Positions 38,639 to 48,526 are shown, counted from the first letter of the stretch. The stretch: DNA of 64,000 bases from Selenomonadaceae bacterium (GCA_022786545.1 JALFXV010000020.1:1-64000), one strand, 5' to 3'. The notes: generated by a model from the letters alone, not told the origin. Numbers and translations are program-made.

Positions 38639-41268
38639 GCCATATAAGATATCAGACGTGCCTGCTCCGCCTCATTCAAGTCACGGCACTCCGCCTGCTG
38701 CAGACAGCCCATTGCCGCCTGGTATTCTCCCATGCCATAGCAGGCAATGCCCGCCAGCAGCGAATATCTGCCACTTTCTGTCACACTACCTGCCATATCT
38801 GCCAGCAGCAGCATGGCCTCCCTGTAACGACGGCAGCCAATCAGGCTATCTGCCACCTCCATGCGTTCCTGCTCCGGCAAACGCCCTGCCAAAAGCAGGT
38901 ATTTCTGCACCACATCCGCTGAAGCAAAGCCCAGCACATCCGGTAGCAGGGCCATATAAGCAGTGCTGTCCGGCTGGCGGTCCGGATAAAACTCGCCGGA
39001 AAAATATAGCCTCAGCAAATTCTGCCAGGACTCCGGCAGATGCTGGGCAGGGCTTGGCTCATTGTGGTTTACCACAGATTCCTCATGGCACAAAAGGGCA
39101 ACGAACAGCCTCGGCATAGCCTGTGCCAGCAGCATATTCGCCTCCTCCGGCGCACATGCTCCCTCTGCAGCAGGGACATACCTCTCCCTGGGCGGCTGCA
39201 ATACCTGCACATCTGCCATATACTGCTCCGCTTCCTCATCCCTGCCCAGCCTGCGGCAGCAGCTGGCCAGCAGCTTCATCGCCCTGATAATCCTGCCACC
39301 GAAGTTGGAGGTATCCCCTGTCCTGCCGGACCCCTGCAGCCTCACAAAATCATCAATCGCCTTTTTCAGCAGGGGATAAGCTTCCTCCCAGCGTCCCAAT
39401 TCGGCATAAACAATGCCCTTCTCACCATAAAAATCCGGCAAATCAGGATTTTTTTCCATGCCGTCAGCAATCACCGCCAGCCTGTCCCCGGCCTGATAGC
39501 CCAGCTTTTCCAGGCAAATCAGGGCAATGCTGTGAGTACTGCCCCCCCTGCCAACCATAACGTAGCCTGACTGGATAAACCGCAGGGCATAATTCAAAGC
39601 CCGTTCATAATCCCCCAAGCCAAAGTAGCAGTCTGCTATATAGCCAAATCGGGAAGCATCCTCCCCCTGCTTCTGCTCTGCCAGAAGGAGCCGCAAATTG
39701 CGGCGGCATTTGTCCATGACGATCCCCTGCTGATAGCCTGTATGGCGTATCAGCAGCCTGTCATCCGTCACCAGCATGCGGCTGTACGCCAAAGGCTGTC
39801 CCCGGCGCATCAGCTGCTCATGGACACGGCCCTCATAGCGAAGCCCCGGCAGCCTGCGGAATATCCTTGCCACATTCAACCGTCCCATATCCTTGCCATC
39901 TTTATCAAGATCAACCCGTGGCATCATAATCACATCTATATTCATATTATCAACAGAGGCAACAAATCCCCGCACAGACTGCGGTTCAGAAAACAGCTCA
40001 TCTGCATCATTGAAAACAATCCAGTCACTATGGGCTGCCTCAATAGCCACATTCTTTGCCAGGGAAAAATCATCCTGCCATGCCATCTCAATCGGCTTTA
40101 TGCCATGACTGCGCAAAATGTCCGCCGTACCGTCCGTTGAGCCGGTATCCACCACGATTATCTCATCAGCAAACTGCCTGGCACACGCCAGCCAAGCTGC
40201 TATATTGCCAGCTTCATTCCTGACGATGGAACAGGCGGCAAGGCGGATGCCAGCCGCTTTTTGTGCCAGAATTTCAGCAGCCGCATACCTTTCTTTCAGC
40301 ACACTGACACCAGCATCTGTCATATTGCTAGGCTCAATGCCATTATAATCTACCGCCAGCCTCATGGCAGTCTGCCATGAGTTCAAGGCCTCCTCGTACC
40401 TGTACATCTTATACAGGCTCTCGCCATATTCGGCATGAAAGTCCGGCAATTCAGGATAATCCTCTGCCGCCCTGCCTGCATAATACAGCCGCTGCAAATA
40501 ATCCTCCAGTTTTTTTGCCCTGCCATAATATACCAAAAGCCCCCGATAGCAGCTACTTTCATAGCTTCCATAATGCCTCCCTAGCTCTACCTGCAGCTTG
40601 GCATAATGAATTGCCTTTTCCTCATCCCCTAAAATGCCATAAGTATCATATAAATATGAATACAATTCTTCAATAGGTCTTCCCTCAGCAATTTCTGCCT
40701 TCATGATGCGCAGATTGCGCTTTACTTTTTCCTTGCTAATCCCACGCCCATAGCCCGTATGAAAAAGCTTCAAAATATCATCCTCAACCCTTATGATAAC
40801 CAGCTCTTTCCTACCTGGCAAATACAACGCCTCATGTATCTTGCCATAATAATAAAGCCCAGGAATATTCCTTGCACAACGCAAATCATAATAGCTGCCC
40901 AGATATTTTTGCTGTTGAACATCATAATGGTGCTTCCTGATAAAGACACCCTGACTTTCTTCGGGCAAAGCCAAAAAGGTACTGCGCAAATTTCTGCCTG
41001 TATTGTCAGCAAAATACTCGTCTGCATCCAGCAAGACCAGCCAGTCTCCTGTAGCCTTGCCCAAGGCAAAATTCCTAGCAGCGGCAAAATCATCACACCA
41101 ATCAAAGTGATATACCCTTGCCCCCAGCTGCCTTGCCACCGCCACAGTTTCATCCGTCGAGCCGGTATCCACCACAATTATTTCATCAGCCTGCCCCTGC
41201 AGGCTTTCAATGGATTTTTTGATATTCGCTTCTTCATTTTTCGTTATATAGCATGCTGAAATCTTCAT
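38611..41268 (-). CDS. Protein with two tandem GT2 domains plus TPR repeats
   Basis: ISACYITKNEEANIKKSIESLQGQADEIIVVDTGSTDET...VLLDADEYF and later LAACSIVRNEAGNIAAWLACARQFADEIIVVDTGSTDGT...VFNDADELF. Confidence 0.93.
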   Translation of the reverse strand: MKISACYITKNEEANIKKSIESLQGQADEIIVVDTGSTDETVAVARQLGARVYHFDWCDDFAAARNFALGKATGDWLVLLDADEYFADNTGRNLRSTFLALPEESQGVFIRKHHYDVQQQKYLGSYYDLRCARNIPGLYYYGKIHEALYLPGRKELVIIRVEDDILKLFHTGYGRGISKEKVKRNLRIMKAEIAEGRPIEELYSYLYDTYGILGDEEKAIHYAKLQVELGRHYGSYESSCYRGLLVYYGRAKKLEDYLQRLYYAGRAAEDYPELPDFHAEYGESLYKMYRYEEALNSWQTAMRLAVDYNGIEPSNMTDAGVSVLKERYAAAEILAQKAAGIRLAACSIVRNEAGNIAAWLACARQFADEIIVVDTGSTDGTADILRSHGIKPIEMAWQDDFSLAKNVAIEAAHSDWIVFNDADELFSEPQSVRGFVASVDNMNIDVIMMPRVDLDKDGKDMGRLNVARIFRRLPGLRYEGRVHEQLMRRGQPLAYSRMLVTDDRLLIRHTGYQQGIVMDKCRRNLRLLLAEQKQGEDASRFGYIADCYFGLGDYERALNYALRFIQSGYVMVGRGGSTHSIALICLEKLGYQAGDRLAVIADGMEKNPDLPDFYGEKGIVYAELGRWEEAYPLLKKAIDDFVRLQGSGRTGDTSNFGGRIIRAMKLLASCCRRLGRDEEAEQYMADVQVLQPPRERYVPAAEGACAPEEANMLLAQAMPRLFVALLCHEESVVNHNEPSPAQHLPESWQNLLRLYFSGEFYPDRQPDSTAYMALLPDVLGFASADVVQKYLLLAGRLPEQERMEVADSLIGCRRYREAMLLLADMAGSVTESGRYSLLAGIACYGMGEYQAAMGCLQQAECRDLNEAEQARLISYMAWCREAVTK

Positions 41269-41299
41269 ATCCGCTCTCCATAAAATTCATTCTATCTAT

Positions 41300-41326
41300 T
41301 TATCGAACGGATTTGCAAAATCATTA
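41300..41326 (-). promoter_or_regulatory. Sigma-28-like promoter upstream of the GT2/TPR gene
   Basis: Minus strand TAAT-N15-TTCGATAA. Confidence 0.55.
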
Positions 41327-41366
41327 AACAAAATAACTGTTGTCAAAAAGCAAAAAAACGTAAAAA

Positions 41367-41392
41367 CTGCCAGCAGGAAAACCTGCTGGCAG
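41367..41392 (-). terminator. Flagellin gene terminator
   Basis: CTGCCAGCAGG-AAAA-CCTGCTGGCAG, 11-bp stem followed by TTTTTA on minus strand. Confidence 0.88.
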
Positions 41393-41472
41393 AAACCTGT
41401 AGCAAACCTGAGGCGAGATGCCCCCTGCAAGCTTAAATTCAGTTTTTATATAGCCCCATAGCCACCGTCAGA

Positions 41473-42849
41473 TTACTGAAGCAGGCTGAGTGCGTTAGAG
41501 CTGCTCTGATTTGCCTGTGCCAGCATGGACTGTGCAGCCTGCATCAGAACGTTGTTCTTGGTGTAGTTCATCATTTCCTTAGCCATATCAGCATCGCGGA
41601 TAGTGGACTCGGCAGCAGTTACATTCTCGCTGGCAGTAGTCAAGTTGGACTGGGTGTACTCCAGACGGGACTCAACAGCACCGATGGTGGTCTGCTGATC
41701 GAGGGCCTTCTGGATAGCGGAATCCAATACGTTGATAGCTGCATTGGCATCCTTCTTGTTGCCTACGGACAAAGTCTTGCCATCCTCACCCTGCAGGCCG
41801 AGAGCAGCAGCCTTCATATCAGTCAGACCAACCTTGATGGACTGGCCAGCCTTGGTGCCTACCTGCATGATGATGGAGTTATCTTTCTTAGAGTCATTTT
41901 CTGCACGGATGGACTCAGTGAAAGCATCCAATACGGCATTAGCAGACTTGTTTACCTTGCCGGTATTGTCGGTAATGTACATGGTGAAACCAGCAATCTG
42001 CCCCTTGATGCCAGCATTAGAAGCGGTAAGGGTAAGAGCAGACGCGCCATCAGAAGTCTTAACCTCATTACCAAATTTATCCAGACCAATAACCTTAGTA
42101 TCGCCAGTAGTATTGGTAACCGTACCATTACTACCCTTAGTCTGACCAGTAAATGACAATACCGCCTGTGCTCCGGCTTTATTCACATCAGTCTTGGCGT
42201 AATTATTAATAGCTCCCTCCAAGGTCAAACCCTCGGTAATGTCAACTGTATTTGTGTAAGTCTTGCCATCCATAACAAAAGAAATGGTCAAGGTATCGCC
42301 CTTATGGATATTCAAGCCATCGCCATTACGAGCCGCCAATTTCACAAAGGCACTACCAACCTTAGTGTCAGCACTCAAGCTGGTATTGGTGAGAGTGGTC
42401 TTAGTAGCACCAGCAGTCTTGCTGTTCTTGGAGCCATCTACCAGATACTGGCCATTAAAGGTAACATTGGCATTGTCGTTAATCTGGTCTACAGACTGAT
42501 CCAGCTCCTTCTGGATAGTTGCACGGTCAGCATCAGTGTTGGTATCGTTAGCCGCATTTACAGCCTTCTCCTTCAAGGTCTTCAGGATTTCTACAGTAGA
42601 GCTTACTGCACCCTCAGCAACCTTCATCATGGAGCCGCCGTTCTGGGCGTTGCTGTTTGCCTGGTCCAAAGAACGGATCTGAACACGCATACGCTCGGAA
42701 ATAGCGTAGCCGGAAGCATCATCAGCTGCGCTGTTGATCTTCATGCCGGAAGAAACCTTCTGCAGGCTCTTGGAGAGCGCAGTAGTGTTCTTGTTCAAGG
42801 TGTTCAATGTGGACAGAGCGGACATGTTGTTTTTTACTACCATTGCCAT
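41473..42849 (-). CDS. hag: Flagellin
   Basis: MAMVVKNNMSALSTLNTLNKNTTALSKSLQKVSSGMKINSAADDASGYAISERMRVQIRSLDQANSNAQNG...; C-terminus NVLMQAAQSMLAQANQSSSNALSLLQ. Start at 42849 supported by AAGGAGG. Confidence 0.97.
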   Translation of the reverse strand: MAMVVKNNMSALSTLNTLNKNTTALSKSLQKVSSGMKINSAADDASGYAISERMRVQIRSLDQANSNAQNGGSMMKVAEGAVSSTVEILKTLKEKAVNAANDTNTDADRATIQKELDQSVDQINDNANVTFNGQYLVDGSKNSKTAGATKTTLTNTSLSADTKVGSAFVKLAARNGDGLNIHKGDTLTISFVMDGKTYTNTVDITEGLTLEGAINNYAKTDVNKAGAQAVLSFTGQTKGSNGTVTNTTGDTKVIGLDKFGNEVKTSDGASALTLTASNAGIKGQIAGFTMYITDNTGKVNKSANAVLDAFTESIRAENDSKKDNSIIMQVGTKAGQSIKVGLTDMKAAALGLQGEDGKTLSVGNKKDANAAINVLDSAIQKALDQQTTIGAVESRLEYTQSNLTTASENVTAAESTIRDADMAKEMMNYTKNNVLMQAAQSMLAQANQSSSNALSLLQ

Positions 42850-42923
42850 GATAAATTCCTCCTTGGTTGTCAACAAGGTCTGCGGCATCCTTGCCGCCGC
42901 CTATAAAATTTCTGCAAATATGT

Positions 42924-42959
42924 GATACTCCGCTGGTTGCTAGCCACCGAGGAAGTATC
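42924..42959 (-). promoter_or_regulatory. Hairpin in flagellin 5' leader, candidate CsrA-responsive element
   Basis: GATACT...AGTATC outer stem, CGCTGG/CCACCG inner stem; GGA-containing motifs in leader (GCGGAGT, CAAGGATG, AAGGAGG). Confidence 0.45.
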
Positions 42960-42979
42960 TTTTGCCGTTGTCACTAATA

Positions 42980-43006
42980 TTATCGTGAGTTTTTTTGAGC
43001 TACTTA
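42980..43006 (-). promoter_or_regulatory. Sigma-28-like flagellin promoter
   Basis: Minus strand TAAG-N15-CACGATAA. Confidence 0.65.
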
Positions 43007-43069
43007 AGCAGCCTGGAAAAATTTCCACAAAAAATGGGGCTGTCCGCCCCATTCCCTGTGAGAAACAGA

Positions 43070-43459
43070 TCAAAGCTGCCTGTTAAAGACATTGCCGGCA
43101 GCTCCGTAGGAAGCAGCACCATACCCTGCCACATCATAGCCCCGGACAGTCTGGTTGTTGCGCCGGGACTTGTTCAGCCATGCCCTCGCCTTGTACATAA
43201 TCTGCATATCCATAGGCTTTATCGCCTCCCGCATGGCCTGGCACTCAGCCGTGCCGCTGAAATCACGCTCTGCCAGAGGCACTTCCTGCATCATTTCCAT
43301 CAAGGCCTGCCGCTGGTCTACCAGCTGCAGGAACATATCTATGTCCTCAGCCTTAATAAACTTCAGCAACTCCTTCGTCACAGCCAAATACTTTTCCCAC
43401 AACTGCCTTTCTGTAAAAACTGACTTTGTCCTATGTATCGTAGCTGGAGGCAACATCAA
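43070..43459 (-). CDS. Small flagellar-operon protein, FliT/FlgN-like chaperone candidate
   Basis: LWEKYLAVTKELLKFIKAEDIDMFLQLVDQRQALMEMMQEV; lies directly after fliS. Confidence 0.55.
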   Translation of the reverse strand: MMLPPATIHRTKSVFTERQLWEKYLAVTKELLKFIKAEDIDMFLQLVDQRQALMEMMQEVPLAERDFSGTAECQAMREAIKPMDMQIMYKARAWLNKSRRNNQTVRGYDVAGYGAASYGAAGNVFNRQL

Positions 43460-43842
43460 GAAGCCCCCCTCTCCTTGCGTGCTATCTTCATGGCTTCCGC
43501 CCAGGCATCACGCAGTTCCCGTACGAGTTCTATACATTCTGTCACCTTTTCAGGCTTGCTGCGCATATTGGCCTCCACCAGGCTATTGTACACATAATCA
43601 TACAAGGGCATCAGCTGCTTGGAGATGTCATATTCCATTTTCAGGGTTGCCTGAAATTCCAAGATAATCCTCTGGGCCTTCTGCAAGGAAGTATTGCACT
43701 GCTCCCACTTCTTTGCCTCCATCGCCTCCAGGCCTTCCTTCATAAAGCGAAGTGCCCCATTGTAGAGCATCAAGGTCAGTGCCTCCGGAGTAGCAGTCAT
43801 CACCTGCTGCCTTTTATACGCTTCTGCTGCATTATTAATCAT
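43456..43842 (-). CDS. fliS: Flagellar export chaperone FliS
   Basis: NNAAEAYKRQQVMTATPEALTLMLYNGALRFMKEGLEAMEAKKWEQCNTSLQKAQRIILEFQATL. Confidence 0.95.
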   Translation of the reverse strand: MINNAAEAYKRQQVMTATPEALTLMLYNGALRFMKEGLEAMEAKKWEQCNTSLQKAQRIILEFQATLKMEYDISKQLMPLYDYVYNSLVEANMRSKPEKVTECIELVRELRDAWAEAMKIARKERGAS

Positions 43843-43859
43843 ATTGCTTCCTCTCTGCC

Positions 43860-46800
43860 TTAATTACCACCTGTAATATATCCAAGCTGCGCCCCCAGCT
43901 TGGACAGAGCAACCTCCATCGCATCATACTTCTTGTACAATACATTCTCATAGGATTGCATCATGGTCTTGAAATTGCTCATCTTGGTCTGCAAATTGGT
44001 AATCAGCTTGCCCAGATAGCTCTGGTCATCTGTAGCTGCACTGGTTCCTGCATAGCTGGAAATGACACTCATACGGTTGGTCATAACGTTAGTCAGACGA
44101 TTGGCCACACCGGTGTTGTTAAAATCATCCTTTTGCTGTTCCTTGCTGATGACTACCTTGTCAGCACTGCCTGCAACATAAGAACTATCCTGGTCAGAAG
44201 CAAATAGCTGATACACACAGTCCGGGTCCTCTGTCAAAGCTGTTCTCAGCTTTGTTTCATCCAAGGTAAGATGGCCTTTGTTATTGCTGGTGGTGATACC
44301 GATGGCAGACAGGGAATTGTACTTGCTGTCTACTGCCTCCACCGGCATATATACCGCCTCCCGCATATCGCTTATCAGAGAGCGAATTGTATTGTCATGG
44401 TAGAGCAGGCCTGACTTGGCCTTTTCATTCCACTTCTTGATCTGCTCCTCTGACATTTCCTCCTCCTGCTTCTTAGTAAGAGGCTTGTAATCAGAATATT
44501 TCTCCTCAGAGATTTTCTCATTAAGACCGTCAATAAGCTTATTGTACTCATCTACAAACTTATTTACATACTCAATAATCTTATCCGTATCCTGGGTAAC
44601 GCTGACATTCGCGGTCTTGCCAGGCTCAGTAACACCGGTGAAGGTATAGGTAACACCTGCCACCGTCTGCTTGTTGGTTGCCAAATCAAAGCTCTTGCCA
44701 TCAATGGTGACAGAAGCATTAGAACCTGCATAGGTACGGAACTTGCCATCAGTGGTAACGCCGGCATCAATGCCAAGGTTCTTTACCAGCGTATTGCCCA
44801 GAGAATCCTTGCCTGTGAAATTTACATGCCCGGCACCATTCTCCAAAGCAAATGTCCCTGACTGCGTATTATAAGAGGCTTTAACATTGACCTTGCCGTC
44901 AGTAGCATCATTTATCTTTTTAGCCAGAGCAGACAAATCCGTCCCTTGATTTGCCCTGAGGCTGCCGTCAGCCGAACCAAGGCTGGACAAATCAAACAGC
45001 TCCCCAAGAGTTACTGACACATCCACACTGTTATCACTGTCACCAACTGCCAGGGAAAATACTGACATATCAGCCAGCTCTGCCGCCGTTCCTGTGTATG
45101 TATTCTCCTTGCCGCTGCTATCCTTCATGGTAATGGTGTAATTATCTTGTCCATTGGTAGTAACAGACGCACTTGTCCCCAAAATATCAGCCAGGTAATT
45201 ATCCGTGCTCTTGCTATTGGCACGGGTTATGCCGGAGGATACCACAGAGGCAGGAACATCGGCTGTTACCGATTTTAAGCCCAGACTGGCTGACAATCCG
45301 TCATTTCCTTCCAGCTTGACATCCCCGGCCGGATTAAATAAGGACAGCTTGCCATTATCATAATCAGCAGTTACATTGATGCCACCAGCTGACACAGCCG
45401 CCGTAATTTTGTCTGCCAGCACACCTGCATCAGAGGCATTATTTTTCGGTGCAGCCACGCTATTGTTTACAGCTATTGATGTACCATTATTCAGCTTCAA
45501 TAGTCCCGTCGAAGTACCATTATCAGTAGTAAACCCTGAAAAATCGAATAAATCAGATGCCTTGAGATTGACACTGGCTGAGTTTTCCCCATCGCCAATA
45601 GTAAATGAAGCGATCACCTTTTTGGCAGCTGTACTGCTATTGCCCATAAAACTGCCAGCCTTGCCCTCAACTACTATAGCATTGCCATTAGCATCCTTAA
45701 CTGCCTGTCCACTGCTATCCTCTACAGTCATGCGGTAATTATTGTTTGATGTACCACCAACTGTCGATACATATCTCTCAATAGAAACCGTATACCCAAA
45801 CAAATCTGCCAGTTTCTTGCCTGACAGGCTGTTCCCTGACTCCAGCAAAGTTGCATTGGAATTGCTGCCCAGATTCAAGGCGGATATCATCTGGCTGCCT
45901 ACATCATCAGCAGAAGTCAGCTTTGCCTCCCCTGTGAGATTTACCATAGAGAAACTGTCCGCCGCCTCATCATAGGCAGCCTTTATTCCGCCTACACCGG
46001 CAGCATTAATCCTATCCGCAAAATCAGACAGGGTAGCATTGGACTGCACCTTACCCGTCTGCCCATTGTCCAGATTGAACAAATCACCATAAGTAAAGGA
46101 CACATCTCTATTATCTGTCCCATCGCTTACATTAATGCTGAACGCATTGGTGTTCTTTATTTCAGACAAAGTTTTTCCCGTTAGATTGGCTACCGCCCTG
46201 CCATCCTTGTCCTTGACCACAAAATCATAGTTGCTGCCATTCTGTGTCAGTGTGGCGGTCAGCCCCAGCACATCCTTGAGGGAATGGCTTTGATTCAAAG
46301 TCTTGATATTGGAGGATGATTTGGTTGTCGGCTGCACATCCTCAGAAGCAAAGCTAATGGCACCGGAAAGCGTATCCGTATTGGCGTCATAGCTGCCCAG
46401 ATTCAGGCTGTTCAGCAGCTGGGCAGACTCCTTATTATTTGCCAGTATGCCGATAATATTATCCTTGCCGCTGGTCTTGTTGTATATGCTGAAGGAATTA
46501 TTGGCAGAGTCGTAGCCCCCCTGTATATTTGCCCCGGTCTTGCTTATATCACTGGCAAAATCATACAAGGTCTTTTCCTTCTGCATCAAATCATCGTAAG
46601 TATAAGTCAGGGTATAGGTTTTTTCATCACCAGCAGTATCCCGGAAAGCAATAGAAATAGCCGTATCGCTACCATTGACCGTCTTCGTAGTGCCATCTGC
46701 CATCGTCAGCTTGTATTCGTATGTGCCGTCGCTATTGCCAACACTGGAAACACTCTTGTACAGCACATCCTTCAGATTATCACTATTAGTCTTAGTGCTT

Positions 46801-47165
46801 GCCCTGTCAATTCCCTTCTGGTCAGCTGTCAGCAGATACGCATTGCTGGCAACAGAAGAAACTGTTACCTTGTGATTCATAGCTGCTGCCGCACCATTTG
46901 CCGTAACTGTAACCACAGAGCTGTCAGAGCTGGATGCTGTCATAGCACTCATGTTGGACTGCATCTTGAAATCCGACAACGTAGAATATTTAAATGTCGT
47001 CAAGTCTTTATAAACATCATTGTAGGCTTCTTTTAACCAGGTCTGCTTCATCTCGTTCTGATACATCTTGTCATACTGGTTCTGCTTGTTCATCATGCCC
47101 ATCTTAACAAGGGACTCGATGTCAAGACCGGAACCAGACAGACCATATATGCCGTTTGCGCCCAT
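43860..47165 (-). CDS. fliD: Flagellar filament cap FliD, unusually long (1101 aa) with repeated modules
   Basis: YGLSGSGLDIESLVKMGMMNKQNQYDKMYQNEMKQTWLKEAYNDVYKDLTTFKYSTLSDF; C-terminal IIEYVNKFVDEYNKLIDGLNEKISEEKYSDYKPLTKKQEEEMSE. Confidence 0.95.
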   Translation of the reverse strand: MGANGIYGLSGSGLDIESLVKMGMMNKQNQYDKMYQNEMKQTWLKEAYNDVYKDLTTFKYSTLSDFKMQSNMSAMTASSSDSSVVTVTANGAAAAMNHKVTVSSVASNAYLLTADQKGIDRASTKTNSDNLKDVLYKSVSSVGNSDGTYEYKLTMADGTTKTVNGSDTAISIAFRDTAGDEKTYTLTYTYDDLMQKEKTLYDFASDISKTGANIQGGYDSANNSFSIYNKTSGKDNIIGILANNKESAQLLNSLNLGSYDANTDTLSGAISFASEDVQPTTKSSSNIKTLNQSHSLKDVLGLTATLTQNGSNYDFVVKDKDGRAVANLTGKTLSEIKNTNAFSINVSDGTDNRDVSFTYGDLFNLDNGQTGKVQSNATLSDFADRINAAGVGGIKAAYDEAADSFSMVNLTGEAKLTSADDVGSQMISALNLGSNSNATLLESGNSLSGKKLADLFGYTVSIERYVSTVGGTSNNNYRMTVEDSSGQAVKDANGNAIVVEGKAGSFMGNSSTAAKKVIASFTIGDGENSASVNLKASDLFDFSGFTTDNGTSTGLLKLNNGTSIAVNNSVAAPKNNASDAGVLADKITAAVSAGGINVTADYDNGKLSLFNPAGDVKLEGNDGLSASLGLKSVTADVPASVVSSGITRANSKSTDNYLADILGTSASVTTNGQDNYTITMKDSSGKENTYTGTAAELADMSVFSLAVGDSDNSVDVSVTLGELFDLSSLGSADGSLRANQGTDLSALAKKINDATDGKVNVKASYNTQSGTFALENGAGHVNFTGKDSLGNTLVKNLGIDAGVTTDGKFRTYAGSNASVTIDGKSFDLATNKQTVAGVTYTFTGVTEPGKTANVSVTQDTDKIIEYVNKFVDEYNKLIDGLNEKISEEKYSDYKPLTKKQEEEMSEEQIKKWNEKAKSGLLYHDNTIRSLISDMREAVYMPVEAVDSKYNSLSAIGITTSNNKGHLTLDETKLRTALTEDPDCVYQLFASDQDSSYVAGSADKVVISKEQQKDDFNNTGVANRLTNVMTNRMSVISSYAGTSAATDDQSYLGKLITNLQTKMSNFKTMMQSYENVLYKKYDAMEVALSKLGAQLGYITGGN

Positions 47166-47238
47166 TTTCGCCGCCTCCTATTCAATCTATCCTCTTTCAT
47201 TTAATTTCTGCTAAATTATTTTCTCTTGCAGCATCAAT

Positions 47239-47703
47239 TCAGGCATTCTTGTCCAGGAAAGCTCCCAGCCATTCCTGAGCACGTATCATGCCCTCAACCA
47301 TTTCCTCAGGAGGATATTCCTTGATGACTTCCTTGGTATTCTTGTCTATCATCCGTACGGACATTACATCCACTTCCTCGTGATATTGGAACTCCAAATC
47401 ACAGTTCAGCTTGCCCATGAGCTCATTCAGCTCCTTGGTCATTTCGCTGACGAACTCAGGTGACAGCTTGCCCTTCTGCTCCTGCTTTTCTTCCTGCTGC
47501 TCTTTTGAGGACTTGCTGGCATCAGGTACTGCGGATACGGCATCCAGCCCCTTCGGCTGCAAGCTGAACTTGGCAGCGTCATCGCTGCTGTCTGCCGCCC
47601 CCTGGCTGCTCTTGTCCTCCGCTCCGGCAAATTTCGGACTCTTATTATCAGCTGCCGAAACAACCACCGCAGCTGTTACCATGTCACGCATCTTTCCAAT
47701 CAT
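47239..47703 (-). CDS. flaG: FlaG family protein
   Basis: VSEMTKELNELMGKLNCDLEFQYHEEVDVMSVRMIDKNTKEVIKEYPPEEMVEGMIRAQEWLGAFLDKNA. Confidence 0.93.
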   Translation of the reverse strand: MIGKMRDMVTAAVVVSAADNKSPKFAGAEDKSSQGAADSSDDAAKFSLQPKGLDAVSAVPDASKSSKEQQEEKQEQKGKLSPEFVSEMTKELNELMGKLNCDLEFQYHEEVDVMSVRMIDKNTKEVIKEYPPEEMVEGMIRAQEWLGAFLDKNA

Positions 47704-47814
47704 CGTTATCCCTCCATAGAAAATGATTTATTCCTTTATATTTGGCAGATTATCCTCAATCTGTCAGCAGGTGAAGCTATCCTCCAAAAACTGCAGCCCG
47801 CAGCTGCCCTGCTT

Positions 47815-48039
47815 TCACTTCACCGGCAATGCCTGTGTCAAATCGAAATCCATCGGTGCCGCAGCAGCCGTGCGGTTCTCATCCTTAATCTCGCGATAAA
47901 TCTCGCCACGGTATATCTTCACGTGACGGGGGGCGTCAATGGCAATCCTGACATTCTCCCCGTTTACATCCACGATATTAATTGTTATATCATCACCCAG
48001 CATAATCTGCTGATGGGGACGTCTTGTCAAAACCAGCAT
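47815..48039 (-). CDS. csrA: Carbon storage regulator CsrA
   Basis: MLVLTRRPHQQIMLGDDITINIVDVNGENVRIAIDAPRHVKIYRGEIYREI. Confidence 0.97.
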   Translation of the reverse strand: MLVLTRRPHQQIMLGDDITINIVDVNGENVRIAIDAPRHVKIYRGEIYREIKDENRTAAAAPMDFDLTQALPVK

Positions 48040-48485
48040 TATTTATCCCCCTTTGCCTCAGGGAACAGCCTGTGCTTGGTAGTGTACTGGGTCTTTTCCA
48101 GCACAATCTGCTTTGCCTGCATTGTATGCCTGTTGATGACCACCGGTGCCAAAAGATTGGTAGTCATGCCGGACACCCCTGACCTGGGAATGGAAATCAG
48201 GGTGCAGACCAGCACATCATCCATAGACTTGATATCCAGCCTGTCCATATTCTCATCATCCAGCTCAAAACTGTACTCCGGGAAAAATACAAAAGGATCC
48301 GTCATCAAAAATGCCAGTTCCGGCGTTACTAATGATTGCAGGAACATATACGGTGTCCCTTCCTCATAGGGCAGCACCACAAACTCATGCTCATCCTCAA
48401 AAGCCGGAATGCCGTCAGCAAACCTGACCACATCCTGCTCCTCAATCTCCAACTCGCCAAAACGCCGTGTGTTAATCTTTCTCAT
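48039..48485 (-). CDS. fliW: Flagellar assembly factor FliW
   Basis: INTRRFGELEIEEQDVVRFADGIPAFEDEHEFVVLPYEEGTPYMFLQSLVTPELAFLMTDPFVFFPEYSFEL. Confidence 0.96.
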   Translation of the reverse strand: MRKINTRRFGELEIEEQDVVRFADGIPAFEDEHEFVVLPYEEGTPYMFLQSLVTPELAFLMTDPFVFFPEYSFELDDENMDRLDIKSMDDVLVCTLISIPRSGVSGMTTNLLAPVVINRHTMQAKQIVLEKTQYTTKHRLFPEAKGDK

Positions 48486-48526
48486 CCAAAAGCCTCCAAA
48501 ATTAATTTACATTAATTTACATAAAT

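Noticed and set aside
42870-43073. 67-aa minus ORF upstream of flagellin
   Set aside because: Spans the sigma-28-like promoter and leader; more likely untranslated leader
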